DNA of 64,000 nucleotides from Bacillota bacterium. Its GTDB lineage: Bacteria; Bacillota; Clostridia; Caldicoprobacterales; DTU083. Location of the stretch: contig JAKPIB010000031.1 of NCBI GenBank assembly GCA_029549985.1, forward strand, positions 35,065 to 99,064, in the 5' to 3' direction. Of this stretch, positions 17,743-27,566 are shown in pieces (the first letter of the stretch is position 1; every line of letters begins with the position of its first letter). The notes beneath the pieces were generated by a model, which worked only from the letters and a program-made list of their open reading frames with translations, did not search any database and was not told where the DNA came from. The position numbers and the translations under genes are program-made.

Positions 17743-17952
17743 GTGTCAGTATACAAGATACTGGACCTTGTAGGGTCATCGACCGTAAGCTGGCAGGATG
17801 CGGTGGAAAACTGCGTAGCTACTGCTGCCAGGACCATAGATAATATAGTGGGTGTAGAAGTGATCAGCCAGACCGCTAAGGTTGAAAACGGCAAAATAGT
17901 GGAATACAGGGCCAATGTACATGTTTCCTTCAGGGTCGAAAACAGGGACTGA
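17743..17952 (+). CDS. Dodecin family flavin-binding protein
   Basis: 69 aa. Dodecins form hollow dodecamers that store or buffer flavins. The family pattern is clear: ILDLVGSSTVSWQDAVENCV, then GVEVISQTAKVENGKIVEYR and a final beta strand HVSFRVE; W17 is the flavin-stacking residue expected in bacterial dodecins. It starts at GTG 17743 behind GAAGGAGGG and has its own terminator. Confidence 0.92.
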   Translation: MSVYKILDLVGSSTVSWQDAVENCVATAARTIDNIVGVEVISQTAKVENGKIVEYRANVHVSFRVENRD

Positions 17953-17974
17953 ACAAGGCTGCAAGAGATAAGGA

Positions 17975-18000
17975 AAGAGAGGCATTTGCCTCTCTTTTCG
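17975..18000. terminator. Bidirectional terminator between dodecin and PBP genes
   Basis: The 10-bp stem AAGAGAGGCA / TGCCTCTCTT is flanked by T-rich sequence on the plus side. It separates the convergent dodecin and PBP genes and can serve both strands. Confidence 0.85.
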
Positions 18001-18036
18001 TTGTTCTGTCACTTATCTATGCTGTTGTTGATATCA

Positions 18037-20817
18037 TCATCTGCCGGAGTATATCCGTGCCAGCACCGTATCATAAGCAGCTACGAGGCTGTTCATTTTA
18101 TCTCTGACCAGGTCTGGCTGCAGGTGAGGTATACTTGTGTAATAGGGCTGTCCGTCTCCTGGCGGCGCTACTTTGCTTTCTTTGAGGGCATTTTCTACTG
18201 CTTCGATCGCTTTCTCCAGTACGGTCAGCTCCTCCTGTGTCATCATGCTGCTATATCTGCGGATGTTGTCATTGATCTGGTCGATCAGCCTGCTTGCCTC
18301 AGCCTCAAGGGCAGGCCTCTGGCTTTCGGCTGCCTGCCACTCTTCAGTGTGCAGGTGGCAGAAGGAATCCCGCTGGGATGGATCGTAGTAGTTCATTTCC
18401 GAGTTGACGGGCTTGCGGAATGCACCGGGCACATATACTGCCAGCTCTTCATCGGTCAGCAGCTGATAGGGCGAATTCTCAGGGATCACTACGATGGACT
18501 TCCTGGCCAGATGCTCGGTCGGGCAGTAGGGCGTCGGAAGCTTGCCTGAATACTTGCATATGAGCAGCTCCTGATGCATATCGCACTCTTCCGTCGGTAC
18601 GGCATAATCGGGATAGTATTCGGTAACCAGCTTGGTGCAATGCTCATTCGGCAGCTTGCCCGACAGGGCGCAGACCGTAGCTTTGGTGACTCCCTCGGGG
18701 ACACTTTCGTAGAATGGCTTATTAGGAAGGTCCTTATGGATTTTTTCCATGAAGGCTTTCCAAAGGGGGGCTGCAGTCCTGCCGCCTGTACTGTTTGATG
18801 CCAGGGGCTTGTAGTCATCTACAGCTATGCCGACCACTGCTGTATAGTAGGGGGTGTACCCCGCAAAGAAGACACCTCTGTGACTGGTATTGGTACCTGT
18901 CTTGCCCGCAATGGACATGTTGGGAAAGGCTGCCCTGGTGCCCGTTCCCTTGGACACGACATCCTGAAGTATGTCGGTGATTATAAAGGCGGTGCTTTCC
19001 TTGAACACAGTGAGCTTGCGCTGAGTATTGTTGCTGAGTATTATGTTGCCGTCCTTGTCAAGCACCTTGGTAAAGGAGATCGGCTGGCGGTACTCGCCTT
19101 TGTTTGCAAGAGCACCATAAGCCCCGACCGCCTCGATCATGTTCACCGTGTCTGTACCCAGGGCCAGGTTGTTCGGCATGGGGTTATCCACATACAGCCG
19201 GGAAGTAATGCCGAGCTCTTTGAGCTTGTTGGCTGAATACTCGACGCCGACCCTTTCGAGAAGGGTCCTGGCTGAGGATACGTTATAGGATTGAACAATG
19301 GCTTGCCGCACCGGGGTAGGGCCGTAAAACTCGCCTGCTGTAAAATTGAAGGGATAACCCTTGTCACCTCCGTCATCCCAGCCTTTGATCGGGACAGGCA
19401 CATCTTCTATTATTATTCCCCCTGGATAGCCTGCCTCAATAAAGGAAGCGTATACGCCCAGGGGCTTTATTGATGAACCCAGGGGGAAGCCCGCTTTAGA
19501 GCCGGCCCTGTTGAGCCAGCGCCTTCCCTGCGGTTCGATCCTGCCGCCGACTATGGCTCTTAGCTCGCCTGTATTATGATCCAGTACGACAGCAGCCGCC
19601 TGGGGCTGCGGCAGTTCTATGACCATGTCGCCAATGACCTGCCTGCGCACGCTGTCTTTGGGATTGGCAGTCTTGGGATAATTGTCCCAGTTGTACAAGG
19701 TATCCTCAACGATCTTCTGGATCTCGGGGTCCACTGTCGTGTATATGTGGAGGCCGCCGTTTAGCAAGAGGTTCTGGGCTCTGCTGTAGCCTTCATTGCC
19801 TGTCCAGCCGTTCTGCTTCATCAGCGCGTCGATGACATCCTCCACTACATACTCGATAAAATAGGGCATGTCATAGAGCTTCTGGTGGCTTGACTCCTCT
19901 ATGACCATAAAGCCTGCATTCTTGGTCTCATCACCCTGGGTGTCGAAAAGTGCCTGTTCATATTCGCTCTTGGTGATAAAGCCATTCTCGTACATGAGAG
20001 TGAGCACCAGGTTCGCTCTTTTGTACGTGACCTCGGGCCTGTTCCTGGTATAGATGTTCAACCTGGGATCGAAATAATAGGGGTTCTTGGTGATGCCTGC
20101 GATCACGGCACATTCCCTGAGGGTAAGGTCCTTGAGCTCCTTGCCGAAATAGTTCATGGCGGCTGCTTTTACTCCGTAATTGCCGCTACCGAGGTAAATA
20201 GTATTGAGATAGGCTTCAAGGATCTCCTGCTTTGTATATTCCTGCTCCAGCTGCAGGGCGAGATAGGCTTCCTGGATCTTCCTCTTGTAAGTTTGCTCCG
20301 GGCTGAGCAGGGTGTTTTTTATGAGCTGCTGGGTTATCGTACTGCCGCCCTGGACGGTCTCGCTGAGCAAGTTGTTGATAAATGCGCCCACAAGCCTTTT
20401 ATAATCCAGGCCGTTGTGCGCCATAAAGCGGACGTCCTCGGTCGCGATGAATGCATCTATCAAATCCTGGGGCATTTCATCGAGGGTCGCCCAGATACGG
20501 TGCTCCAGCCCTTTGTACTCGGTTATAAGGTTCCCGTTCATGTCATATATAAATGAGGTAAGGTTCTGATCCTCTATCCGCCTGACATCAAGGGTGGGGG
20601 TACCGTCTACATAAGCCTTGGCCACTCCGAGCAAGGTGCCAAAGCCTGCGAAGCCTGCGACTATCAAGAAGATGATGAAAAGCCTTGCGGTAGTCACGAT
20701 TACCGAAAGCACAAAGTTCGGTTCCTTTTTTCTGGGCACGAGATGGCGCTTAAGCCAGCCTTTTATCTTCGATCCGGCCTTGTCGCCCTTACTTTTGCCT
20801 TGGGTCATTCTTCTCAT
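18037..20817 (-). CDS. Class A penicillin-binding protein with a long C-terminal extension
   Basis: 926 aa. Glycosyltransferase: ATEDVRFMAHNGLD near residue 127, GGSTITQQ and LNTIYLGSGNYG. Transpeptidase: SSIK near 448 (nucleophile Ser), SYN and KTGT near 637. The N-terminus is very basic before a single membrane helix. The last 220 residues go beyond a standard PBP: a Cys-containing section (paired C residues in NEHC, EEC, LLIC, PYC, FCH) and a helical acidic tail. ATG 20817 has GGAGG 6-7 bases upstream. It is the second class A PBP in the window. Confidence 0.93.
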   Translation of the reverse strand: MRRMTQGKSKGDKAGSKIKGWLKRHLVPRKKEPNFVLSVIVTTARLFIIFLIVAGFAGFGTLLGVAKAYVDGTPTLDVRRIEDQNLTSFIYDMNGNLITEYKGLEHRIWATLDEMPQDLIDAFIATEDVRFMAHNGLDYKRLVGAFINNLLSETVQGGSTITQQLIKNTLLSPEQTYKRKIQEAYLALQLEQEYTKQEILEAYLNTIYLGSGNYGVKAAAMNYFGKELKDLTLRECAVIAGITKNPYYFDPRLNIYTRNRPEVTYKRANLVLTLMYENGFITKSEYEQALFDTQGDETKNAGFMVIEESSHQKLYDMPYFIEYVVEDVIDALMKQNGWTGNEGYSRAQNLLLNGGLHIYTTVDPEIQKIVEDTLYNWDNYPKTANPKDSVRRQVIGDMVIELPQPQAAAVVLDHNTGELRAIVGGRIEPQGRRWLNRAGSKAGFPLGSSIKPLGVYASFIEAGYPGGIIIEDVPVPIKGWDDGGDKGYPFNFTAGEFYGPTPVRQAIVQSYNVSSARTLLERVGVEYSANKLKELGITSRLYVDNPMPNNLALGTDTVNMIEAVGAYGALANKGEYRQPISFTKVLDKDGNIILSNNTQRKLTVFKESTAFIITDILQDVVSKGTGTRAAFPNMSIAGKTGTNTSHRGVFFAGYTPYYTAVVGIAVDDYKPLASNSTGGRTAAPLWKAFMEKIHKDLPNKPFYESVPEGVTKATVCALSGKLPNEHCTKLVTEYYPDYAVPTEECDMHQELLICKYSGKLPTPYCPTEHLARKSIVVIPENSPYQLLTDEELAVYVPGAFRKPVNSEMNYYDPSQRDSFCHLHTEEWQAAESQRPALEAEASRLIDQINDNIRRYSSMMTQEELTVLEKAIEAVENALKESKVAPPGDGQPYYTSIPHLQPDLVRDKMNSLVAAYDTVLARIYSGR

Positions 20818-21025
20818 TTCAAACCTCCGTTTTGAGTCCGGATTTTATAATATTATATCATACATGGACAGTATCGTGTATTAATACGAAATTACAATTA
20901 TATTACCATATTGTATAACCATATGTGTCAAAAGTAAAGCAATGCTAAATTGAGCCATGCCTTCTGCCTGTCAATGTGTCACGTTTTACGCCTGAAGGCA
21001 TAAAATGTAGGGGAGGCGTATGCTT

Positions 21026-21685
21026 ATGAAGCAGGTCAAAATCGGGAGGAAGCTCCTTATCATAACCCTGATCGTAATCGGAGCATCCATAGTTGTCTTC
21101 GTTCTGATAGATATCGGCATAAAACCAACGATAATAGCTATGTCCGAAGCAAAGGTAGAGTATATAGCCATACTTGCCATGAACAATGCGGTCAACAAGA
21201 TCCTGGGCTCGGACATAAAGTATACTGACCTTACAGATGTGCTGCTGGACAAGGACGGGAAGATCTCCATGATCCAGTATAATACCATTCTGATCAACAG
21301 GCTGGCCCGGGAAACTTCTACCCTGGCCCAGGACGAGATCAGGTCCCTGGGTGAGGAGGGCGTAACCGTGCCTCTGGGCTCGATCACACGCAGCAAGATA
21401 CTGTCGGGCCTGGGGCCCAATATCAAGGTCAGGATAATCCCGGTCGGTGCGGTCTCCACAGATTTTACCGATGAGTTCCAGCAGGCGGGCATCAATCAGA
21501 CCAGGCACAAAATATATCTCCAGCTCAGGACCCAGGTCAGGATAGTCGTGCCCTTGGGCAGTGAGACCATAAACGTTTCGACCAGGGTACCGATCAGCGA
21601 GTCAATAGTGGTGGGCGACGTGCCCAACACCTATGTCAATGTGGCGAATGAAGACCAGATGCTCAACCTCATACCCATTGAATAA
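21026..21685 (+). CDS. yunB: Sporulation protein YunB
   Basis: 219 aa. One N-terminal membrane helix (about 12-31), then an extracytoplasmic domain with the YunB features (AKVEYIAILAMNNAV; GSITRSKILSGLGPNI; VPLGSETINVSTRVPI near the end). In B. subtilis yunB is a sigma-E gene and loss weakens sporulation. ATG 21026 is 9 bases from AGGGGAGG; ATG 21020 is too close. A possible sigma-E-like pair (TTATATT 20898, CATATGT 20920, 15-nt spacer) lies upstream but matches only partly. Confidence 0.88.
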   Translation: MKQVKIGRKLLIITLIVIGASIVVFVLIDIGIKPTIIAMSEAKVEYIAILAMNNAVNKILGSDIKYTDLTDVLLDKDGKISMIQYNTILINRLARETSTLAQDEIRSLGEEGVTVPLGSITRSKILSGLGPNIKVRIIPVGAVSTDFTDEFQQAGINQTRHKIYLQLRTQVRIVVPLGSETINVSTRVPISESIVVGDVPNTYVNVANEDQMLNLIPIE

Positions 21686-21696
21686 AGCCCGTTTTC

Positions 21697-21725
21697 TTTA
21701 CAGGAGTGCCGACATGTGATATCAT
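21697..21725 (+). promoter_or_regulatory. Sigma-A-type promoter for yebC
   Basis: TTTACA, a 17-nt spacer and TATCAT (21720-21725), about 30 bases before the ATG. Confidence 0.5.
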
Positions 21726-21756
21726 TAAATGTTAGTAGCATATAGGAGGTTAAAAT

Positions 21757-22485
21757 ATGGCCGGCCACTCGAAATGGGCAAATATAAAACATAAAAAGGA
21801 AAAGACGGACGCACAGAAGGGCAAGATCTTTACAAAGCTCGGCAGGGAACTGGCTGTAGCAGTCAAGGAGGGAGGCGGAAGCGACCCATCTACGAACTCC
21901 AGGCTTCGCGATGCGATAGCCAAGGCGAAGGCTGCCAATATGCCCAATGAAAATATCATGCGCAGCATCAAGAAGGCAGCTGGAGAGCTCGGCTCGGTCA
22001 CTTATGAAAATGTTACATACGAGGGGTATGGACCCAACGGTGTAGCAGTCATAGTGGAAGCCCTGACAGACAACAGGAACAGGACGGCGAGCGAGATGCG
22101 GTACATCTTCGACCGCAACGGGGGCAGCCTGGGAGCGACGGGATGCGTATCATGGATGTTTGACCGGAAAGGTGTACTTGTCATTGAAAACACCGGCGAT
22201 ATTGACCCGGATGCCCTGATGATGGAAGCCCTGGAGGCTGGAGCGGAGGATATCGAGGAGAGCGAGGATGCCTTTGAGATCTATACCGACCCTTCTAACT
22301 TCTCAGCAGTAAGGGATGCCCTGGAAAATGCAAACTACAAGTTTGTATCAGCTTCCATCGAAATGATCCCGCAGAACACTATAAAGCTTGAAGCCACGCA
22401 GGCTGAGCAGGTGGAAAACCTGATAGATAAGCTCGAGGACAACGATGATGTCCAGAATGTGTTCCACAACCTGGAGATAGTATAA
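21757..22485 (+). CDS. yebC: YebC/PmpR family protein
   Basis: 242 aa, full length. Opening [20 protein letters not shown] is diagnostic, followed by [25 protein letters not shown]. Family members are described as transcriptional regulators, and more recently as factors that help ribosomes through proline stretches. Ribosome site TAGGAGG. Ends at a strong terminator. Confidence 0.96.
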   Translation: MAGHSKWANIKHKKEKTDAQKGKIFTKLGRELAVAVKEGGGSDPSTNSRLRDAIAKAKAANMPNENIMRSIKKAAGELGSVTYENVTYEGYGPNGVAVIVEALTDNRNRTASEMRYIFDRNGGSLGATGCVSWMFDRKGVLVIENTGDIDPDALMMEALEAGAEDIEESEDAFEIYTDPSNFSAVRDALENANYKFVSASIEMIPQNTIKLEATQAEQVENLIDKLEDNDDVQNVFHNLEIV

Positions 22486-22494
22486 CGGCAGATA

Positions 22495-22538
22495 CCCCCC
22501 GCACATATACTGGTAGCAGTATAAGTGCGGGGGTTTTT
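22495..22538 (+). terminator. Rho-independent terminator after yebC
   Basis: A 9-bp GC stem (CCCCCGCAC / GTGCGGGGG) is extended inside by TATACT / AGTATA and followed by five T residues. The next start codon lies only a few bases downstream. Confidence 0.85.
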
Positions 22539-22541
22539 GGT

Positions 22542-23045
22542 ATGTATGGCTTGAAACTGGCCTATGACAGGCAAAAGGCATTGGATTATTCCAATCGGTG
22601 GGCCCTTGGCAGGAATCCTGCCTACTACGACTACTCGAACCTGGGAGGCGACTGCACCAATTTCATATCCCAGTGCATATATGCCGGGTGTGGAAGGATG
22701 AACTACACAAAGGATCTGGGCTGGTACTATATCAGTCCCAATGACAAGGCGCCTGCCTGGACGGGTGTGCAGTACCTGTACAACTTTCTGACCAGAAGGA
22801 CCCTGGACCCGGGGCCTTACGGGCTGGAGGTGGATGTATCCGAGATCGAGCCTGGGGACATCATACAGTTGGCTTTCCAGGATCCGGGGCAGTTTGCCCA
22901 TTCCCTCTTCGTAGTCCGCTGTGGCGCCCTGCCTGCGGTTGATAATATTTTCATCAATACTCACTCCTATGACAGAAAGGATTATCCCCTGTCCGAATAT
23001 TACTGGACCAGGATCAGATTTCTGAAAATCCTTGGCGTAAGGTGA
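22542..23045 (+). CDS. Amidase_6-type cysteine hydrolase
   Basis: 167 aa. The pattern YSNLGGDCTNFISQCIYAG is the nucleophile segment of the putative amidase domain (Pfam Amidase_6), a papain-like NlpC/P60 relative; the His is in QFAHSLFV and a polar residue in THSYDRKD follows. No signal peptide, so it is cytoplasmic or a spore-associated enzyme. ATG 22542 is right behind the yebC terminator; the only ribosome-site-like sequence is the G-run inside that stem. It may be read from yebC read-through or an unseen promoter. Confidence 0.82.
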   Translation: MYGLKLAYDRQKALDYSNRWALGRNPAYYDYSNLGGDCTNFISQCIYAGCGRMNYTKDLGWYYISPNDKAPAWTGVQYLYNFLTRRTLDPGPYGLEVDVSEIEPGDIIQLAFQDPGQFAHSLFVVRCGALPAVDNIFINTHSYDRKDYPLSEYYWTRIRFLKILGVR

Positions 23046-23134
23046 GCGCTTATGGGCCTGCTGTTTGGTCCAGGCCTTCAAACAGAACATGTTTGGCAGG
23101 ATAGTGCGGCATGGGACTCTGTGGACTTCTTTTC

Positions 23135-23163
23135 TTGTAAATGATCATATTTGAGTGTAAAAT
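23135..23163 (+). promoter_or_regulatory. Sigma-A-type promoter of proBA
   Basis: TTGTAA (23135-23140), 17 nt, TAAAAT (23158-23163), 31 bases before the proB start. Confidence 0.5.
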
Positions 23164-23193
23164 TATATAAAAACTCTGGCAGGGGGGTCCTTC

Positions 23194-24006
23194 TTGACCG
23201 AACTAAAAAACAGGATAAAAGCTGCAAACAAGATCGTGATAAAGGTAGGAACATCCACCGTCACCCACCCGAACGGCAAGCCCAACATCATGCTCATCGA
23301 AAGGCTCGTCAGGGTCATCTCCAACCTTGTCAACCAGGGCAGGCATGTGGTACTGGTAACCTCCGGAGCTATCGGTGTTGGCCGGGCGAAGATGGGACAG
23401 GACCATAAGCCTGCGAGCATACCTGAAAAGCAGGCCCTTGCAGCCATAGGCCAGGTCAACCTTATGTACATATACTCCAAGCTCTTCAGCGAGTATGGCC
23501 AGACCGCCGCCCAGGTGCTCCTGACTAGGGACGTGCTGGACAACGGAGTACGGGAGCAGAATACCATCAATACCTTCAACACTCTTTTGCTGCAGTACAA
23601 CAGCATTCCCATAGTGAATGAAAATGACACGGTATCGACCGAGCAGATCGAGTTTGGCGACAATGATACCCTGTCCGCAATGGTTGCTGCCTTGATAAGG
23701 GCAGACCTTCTCATTCTCCTGTCCGACATAGACGGCCTCTATGACAAGGACCCGAAAAACAGCGCTGATGCCAGGTTTATTCCCACGGTGTATGGAATAA
23801 CAGACGAGATCGTGAGCATGTGTGGGGGCACCAATGGGAATCTTGGCACAGGGGGCATGAAGACCAAGATAGAGGCGGCAAGGATATGCATAGATGCGGG
23901 CGTCCCGATGGTCATCGCCAACGGTGACGATCCGGAGAATATAAACAGGATAATATCAGGCCAGGAGCTGGGGACCCTCTTCGTACCCCATAGAAAGGAG
24001 GACTAA
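23194..24006 (+). CDS. proB: Glutamate 5-kinase
   Basis: 270 aa. First step of proline synthesis, phosphorylating glutamate. Amino acid kinase fold: KIVIKVGTSTVT, VTSGAIGVG, PIVNENDTV and LLSDIDGLYDKDP are present. It ends without the C-terminal PUA domain found in the E. coli enzyme. TTG 23194 is the only start with a good ribosome site (AGGGGGG). The proA start follows with a 2-base gap. Confidence 0.96.
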   Translation: MTELKNRIKAANKIVIKVGTSTVTHPNGKPNIMLIERLVRVISNLVNQGRHVVLVTSGAIGVGRAKMGQDHKPASIPEKQALAAIGQVNLMYIYSKLFSEYGQTAAQVLLTRDVLDNGVREQNTINTFNTLLLQYNSIPIVNENDTVSTEQIEFGDNDTLSAMVAALIRADLLILLSDIDGLYDKDPKNSADARFIPTVYGITDEIVSMCGGTNGNLGTGGMKTKIEAARICIDAGVPMVIANGDDPENINRIISGQELGTLFVPHRKED

Positions 24007-24008
24007 GG

Positions 24009-25253
24009 TTGAGCGAGGTAAGGACCAAGGCCCTATTGGCCAAAAGCGCATCCAGATCCCTGGCTGACCTTTCATCCGTTGAAAGGGACAGGGCGCTGGA
24101 ACTGATGGCCGATGCTCTTATCCGGAATGCAGACCGGATCATGAAGGAAAACAGAAAGGATATGGTTAAGGCTGAAGAGAATGGAAAGCCTCAGGCATTC
24201 CTTGACAGGCTCATGCTCAATGAGACCAGGATAGGGGATATGGCCAAAGGCCTCATGAGCATCAGGCAGCTCAGTGACCCCATAGGTGAAACGGTTGCAG
24301 CCTGGGTCAGGCCTAACGGGCTTGAGATAGCCCAGATCAGGGTGCCCTTGGGGGTTGTGGGCATGATCTACGAGTCCAGGCCCAATGTAACTGCCGATGC
24401 TGTGGGCTTGTGCATTAAAACAGCCAACGCGGTGGTCCTGAGGGGTGGGTCGGATGCCATAAACTCGAACCGGATCATAGCTGATGTTCTTGCCCAGGCT
24501 TCTCTGGAAGCAGGCATACCCGAAGGGGCCATACAGCTGATCCACGATACGGACCGGAGCAGTGCAGTCGAGCTGATGACCTTAAGCGGCATAATAGACG
24601 TGCTCATCCCCAGAGGGGGAGGAGGGCTCATCAGGTCAGTGGTGGAGAACGCGAAAGTACCTGTGATCGAAACCGGGGAGGGCAACTGTCATGTGTATAT
24701 AGACGATGACTGTGACCCTCAGATGGCGATCGACATTGTAGTAAATGCCAAGACCAGCCGGCCTGGAGTATGCAATGCCGCAGAAAAGCTTCTTATCTCC
24801 AGAAAATCAGCCCCAAGGCTGCTGCCTGACCTGGTCAGGGCATTGAAAGAAAAAGGTGTCGAACTCAGGGGATGTCCGGAAGCCATGAGGCTGGCCAACG
24901 GGATAATGCCGGCTGCGGAGGATGACTGGGGCAGGGAGTACCTCAGCCTTATCATGGCAATAAAGGTGGTGGACGGCATTAATGAGGCGATAGAGCACAT
25001 AAACCGTTATGGCTCAGGGCATTCGGAGGCTATCGTCACATCCAGCTACTTCAACAGCCGCAAATTCACATCCCAGGTGGATGCAGCCGCCGTATATGTC
25101 AATGCATCCACAAGGTTCACTGATGGATATGAATACGGCTTTGGGGCAGAGATAGGCATCAGCACCCAAAAGTTCCATGCCAGGGGCCCGATGGGACTCA
25201 AGGCTCTGACCACCATCAAGTATGTGGTACATGGAAACGGACAGACGCGGTAA
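24009..25253 (+). CDS. proA: Gamma-glutamyl phosphate reductase
   Basis: 414 aa. NADPH-dependent second step of proline synthesis. Catalytic Cys is C255 in RPGVCNAAEK; GMIYESRPNVTADA and the C-terminal GAEIGISTQKFHARGPMGL are family signatures. TTG start with AAAGGAGG 7 bases upstream. Forms the proBA operon. Confidence 0.97.
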   Translation: MSEVRTKALLAKSASRSLADLSSVERDRALELMADALIRNADRIMKENRKDMVKAEENGKPQAFLDRLMLNETRIGDMAKGLMSIRQLSDPIGETVAAWVRPNGLEIAQIRVPLGVVGMIYESRPNVTADAVGLCIKTANAVVLRGGSDAINSNRIIADVLAQASLEAGIPEGAIQLIHDTDRSSAVELMTLSGIIDVLIPRGGGGLIRSVVENAKVPVIETGEGNCHVYIDDDCDPQMAIDIVVNAKTSRPGVCNAAEKLLISRKSAPRLLPDLVRALKEKGVELRGCPEAMRLANGIMPAAEDDWGREYLSLIMAIKVVDGINEAIEHINRYGSGHSEAIVTSSYFNSRKFTSQVDAAAVYVNASTRFTDGYEYGFGAEIGISTQKFHARGPMGLKALTTIKYVVHGNGQTR

Positions 25254-25260
25254 GTCTGCG

Positions 25261-25289
25261 TTGACATGCCCGGTCAAAAGGCATAATAT
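25261..25289 (+). promoter_or_regulatory. Sigma-A promoter of ruvCAB
   Basis: TTGACA (25261-25266), 17 nt, TAATAT (25284-25289). It begins just after the proA stop. Confidence 0.6.
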
Positions 25290-25337
25290 TGTCTATGGAC
25301 GAACGAGCATTCAGGGGTTCAGGGAAGGGTGACTCTA

Positions 25338-25832
25338 TTGAGAGTTCTTGGAATAGATCCGGGTATGGCGATAATGGGATACGGTGTAGTTGAAGACCGG
25401 GGCAATAGCCTCAAGGTTTTGGACTATGGTGTGATCACCACCTCGCCCGATATGGAAACTCCGCAAAGACTGCTCCATATATACAACTCGGCTGCAGAGT
25501 TGATCAAGCGCTATTCACCGGATGCTGCCGCCCTTGAAGAGCTGTTCTTCAACAAAAACGCCAAAACCGCGATAATCATCGGCCATGCCAGAGGAGCGGC
25601 GGTAGTGGCCTGTGCAGGCTTAGGGATCGACCTATATGAATATACTCCCCTGCAGGTCAAGCAATCCGTTGTAGGATACGGCCGGGCTGACAAGCACCAG
25701 GTCCAGCAGATGGTAAAGCTGCTCTTGAACCTCAAGGACGTGCCCCGGCCTGATGATGCCGCGGATGCTCTGGCAGTGGCGGTTTGTCATATACATAGCT
25801 CGCAGATGGGACGTAAACTGGGAGATCGATAG
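25338..25832 (+). CDS. ruvC: Holliday junction resolvase RuvC
   Basis: 164 aa. Cleaves Holliday junctions. Active-site acidic residues: D7 (GIDPG), the Glu pair in LEELFF near 66, and the [13 protein letters not shown] segment near 140. TTG 25338 fits the usual start (MRVLGIDPG) and is 8-9 bases from GGGAAGGG; the upstream GTG 25329 touches the ribosome site. Opens ruvC-ruvA-ruvB. Confidence 0.96.
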   Translation: MRVLGIDPGMAIMGYGVVEDRGNSLKVLDYGVITTSPDMETPQRLLHIYNSAAELIKRYSPDAAALEELFFNKNAKTAIIIGHARGAAVVACAGLGIDLYEYTPLQVKQSVVGYGRADKHQVQQMVKLLLNLKDVPRPDDAADALAVAVCHIHSSQMGRKLGDR

Positions 25833-25842
25833 GAGATAAGAG

Positions 25843-26439
25843 ATGTACGCATATATAAAGGGGACTCTGGAAGAGGTCGGCAATCAGCAGGTCATCCTCG
25901 AAGCCAATGGCATCGGGTACCTGATATATGTTCCGAATACCGTCATATCCGACCTGCCCGGGCAGGGAGAAGCTACAAAGCTGTTTACATATATGCACCT
26001 CAGGGAGGATGTACAGGAGCTATACGGCTTTCTCGATGAGGAGGACAAGCTTTTTTTCGAAAAGCTGATCACAGTATCGGGCATCGGACCGAAAGCAGCC
26101 TTGAACATGCTATCCAGCTACAGCAGGCTCCAGCTTGCCACAGCCATATTGACCGGCGACAGCAAGCTGCTCAGCACAGTGCCCGGAGTGGGCAGGAAGA
26201 CGGCGGACCGCATAATACTAGAGCTGAAGGACAAGCTTGACAAGGCAGCCCTTGCAGCGAAAGCCGGCCCTGCACTGCCGGCAGCCCGGGGCAGCATGTA
26301 CTTTGAAGCCCTGGAAGCCCTCCAGGGGCTAGGATACTCTGCTGCTGATGCAGAGGATGCTTTGCGGGGCCTGGAAGGGAAGGATGCCTCAGAGCTTATC
26401 AGGCAGGCGCTCAAAAGCCTGGATAATCGAAACAGATAG
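25843..26439 (+). CDS. ruvA: Holliday junction branch migration protein RuvA
   Basis: 198 aa. Tetramer that binds four-way junctions and loads RuvB. Domain I OB fold ([12 protein letters not shown]), two helix-hairpin-helix motifs ([13 protein letters not shown] and [13 protein letters not shown]), then the flexible linker and the C-terminal three-helix domain contacting RuvB. Confidence 0.97.
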   Translation: MYAYIKGTLEEVGNQQVILEANGIGYLIYVPNTVISDLPGQGEATKLFTYMHLREDVQELYGFLDEEDKLFFEKLITVSGIGPKAALNMLSSYSRLQLATAILTGDSKLLSTVPGVGRKTADRIILELKDKLDKAALAAKAGPALPAARGSMYFEALEALQGLGYSAADAEDALRGLEGKDASELIRQALKSLDNRNR

Positions 26440-26450
26440 GGGGAGTCGTT

Positions 26451-27473
26451 TTGGACGAGCTCCAGGATCGGATAATAGCAGCAAACAGAACGGTCGAGGA
26501 CCAGGACATAGAGCTGAGCCTTAGGCCAAGGACTATGAACGAGTATATCGGCCAGACCAAGGTCAAGGAACAGATATTGATATTCATACAGGCTGCCCGG
26601 GAGCGCAACGAGGCTCTCGACCATGTCCTGCTGTACGGCCCGCCCGGGCTTGGCAAGACTACCCTGGCCAACATAATTGCCAATGAGCTTGGCGTCAGCA
26701 TAAGGATAACCTCAGGCCCGGCCATTGAGAAGCCGGGAGATCTGGCTGCCATACTGACCAACCTGGGGGACAGGGATGTCCTCTTCATAGATGAGATACA
26801 CAGGCTCAACCGCAGCGTTGAAGAAATACTGTATCCTGCGATGGAGGATTTCGCGCTGGATATAATCATCGGCAAGGGGCCCAGTGCCAGGTCGATCAGG
26901 CTCGACCTGCCCAGGTTCACCCTGGTGGGTGCCACGACCCGGGCAGGTATGCTCACATCACCCCTTAGGGACAGGTTTGGGGTCATAAACAGGCTTGAGC
27001 TATACAGCCCGGCTGACCTGGCAAGGATCGTCACGAGGTCTGCCGGCATACTGGGTATTGAAATAGACCCTGAAGGTGCTATGGAGATCGCAAAGCGCTC
27101 CAGGGGGACGCCGAGGGTGGCCAACAGGCTGCTCAAGAGGGTAAGGGACTACGCCCAGATCAAGGCCGGCAATGTTATCACCCTGGATGTGGCCAACGAT
27201 GCCCTGAACATGCTTGAGGTCGATGCCATAGGGCTTGACGAGGTCGACAGGCGCATCCTCAGGACCATTTATGAAAAATTCGACGGCGGCCCTGTCGGAC
27301 TGGAGACCCTTGCAGCATCCACTGGAGAAGAGAGCACCACGATTGAGGATGTATACGAGCCATACCTGCTGCAACTGGGCTTTATTGCCCGTACGCCCAG
27401 GGGAAGGGTGATCACATCCCTGGGGCTCAGGCATCTGAATATCCCCGTGGAAGAACAGGCAAGCCTTTTGTAG
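26451..27473 (+). CDS. ruvB: Holliday junction branch migration helicase RuvB
   Basis: 340 aa AAA+ motor. Walker A GPPGLGKT, Walker B FIDEIH, sensor GATTRAG and a C-terminal winged helix ([20 protein letters not shown]). It starts at TTG 26451 with GGGGGAG just upstream. Third gene of ruvCAB. Confidence 0.97.
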   Translation: MDELQDRIIAANRTVEDQDIELSLRPRTMNEYIGQTKVKEQILIFIQAARERNEALDHVLLYGPPGLGKTTLANIIANELGVSIRITSGPAIEKPGDLAAILTNLGDRDVLFIDEIHRLNRSVEEILYPAMEDFALDIIIGKGPSARSIRLDLPRFTLVGATTRAGMLTSPLRDRFGVINRLELYSPADLARIVTRSAGILGIEIDPEGAMEIAKRSRGTPRVANRLLKRVRDYAQIKAGNVITLDVANDALNMLEVDAIGLDEVDRRILRTIYEKFDGGPVGLETLAASTGEESTTIEDVYEPYLLQLGFIARTPRGRVITSLGLRHLNIPVEEQASLL

Positions 27474-27484
27474 GACCGGTGCAG

Positions 27485-27494
27485 ATGGTATAAT
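27485..27494 (+). promoter_or_regulatory. Extended -10 promoter before queA
   Basis: TGGTATAAT is an extended -10 element (TATAAT at 27489-27494). The -35 is poor (TTGTAG at 15 nt). It would give queA expression of its own besides read-through from ruvB. Confidence 0.45.
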
Positions 27495-27566
27495 AAGCGG
27501 GATTCGGGATATTATGAAATTACATATAACATCTTTCAAAATAACACATGAAACGGAGAGGCACTG

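Noticed and set aside
25255..25330. Terminator between proA and ruvC
   Set aside because: CAGAC / GTCTG can pair but there is no T run; the region reads better as a promoter.
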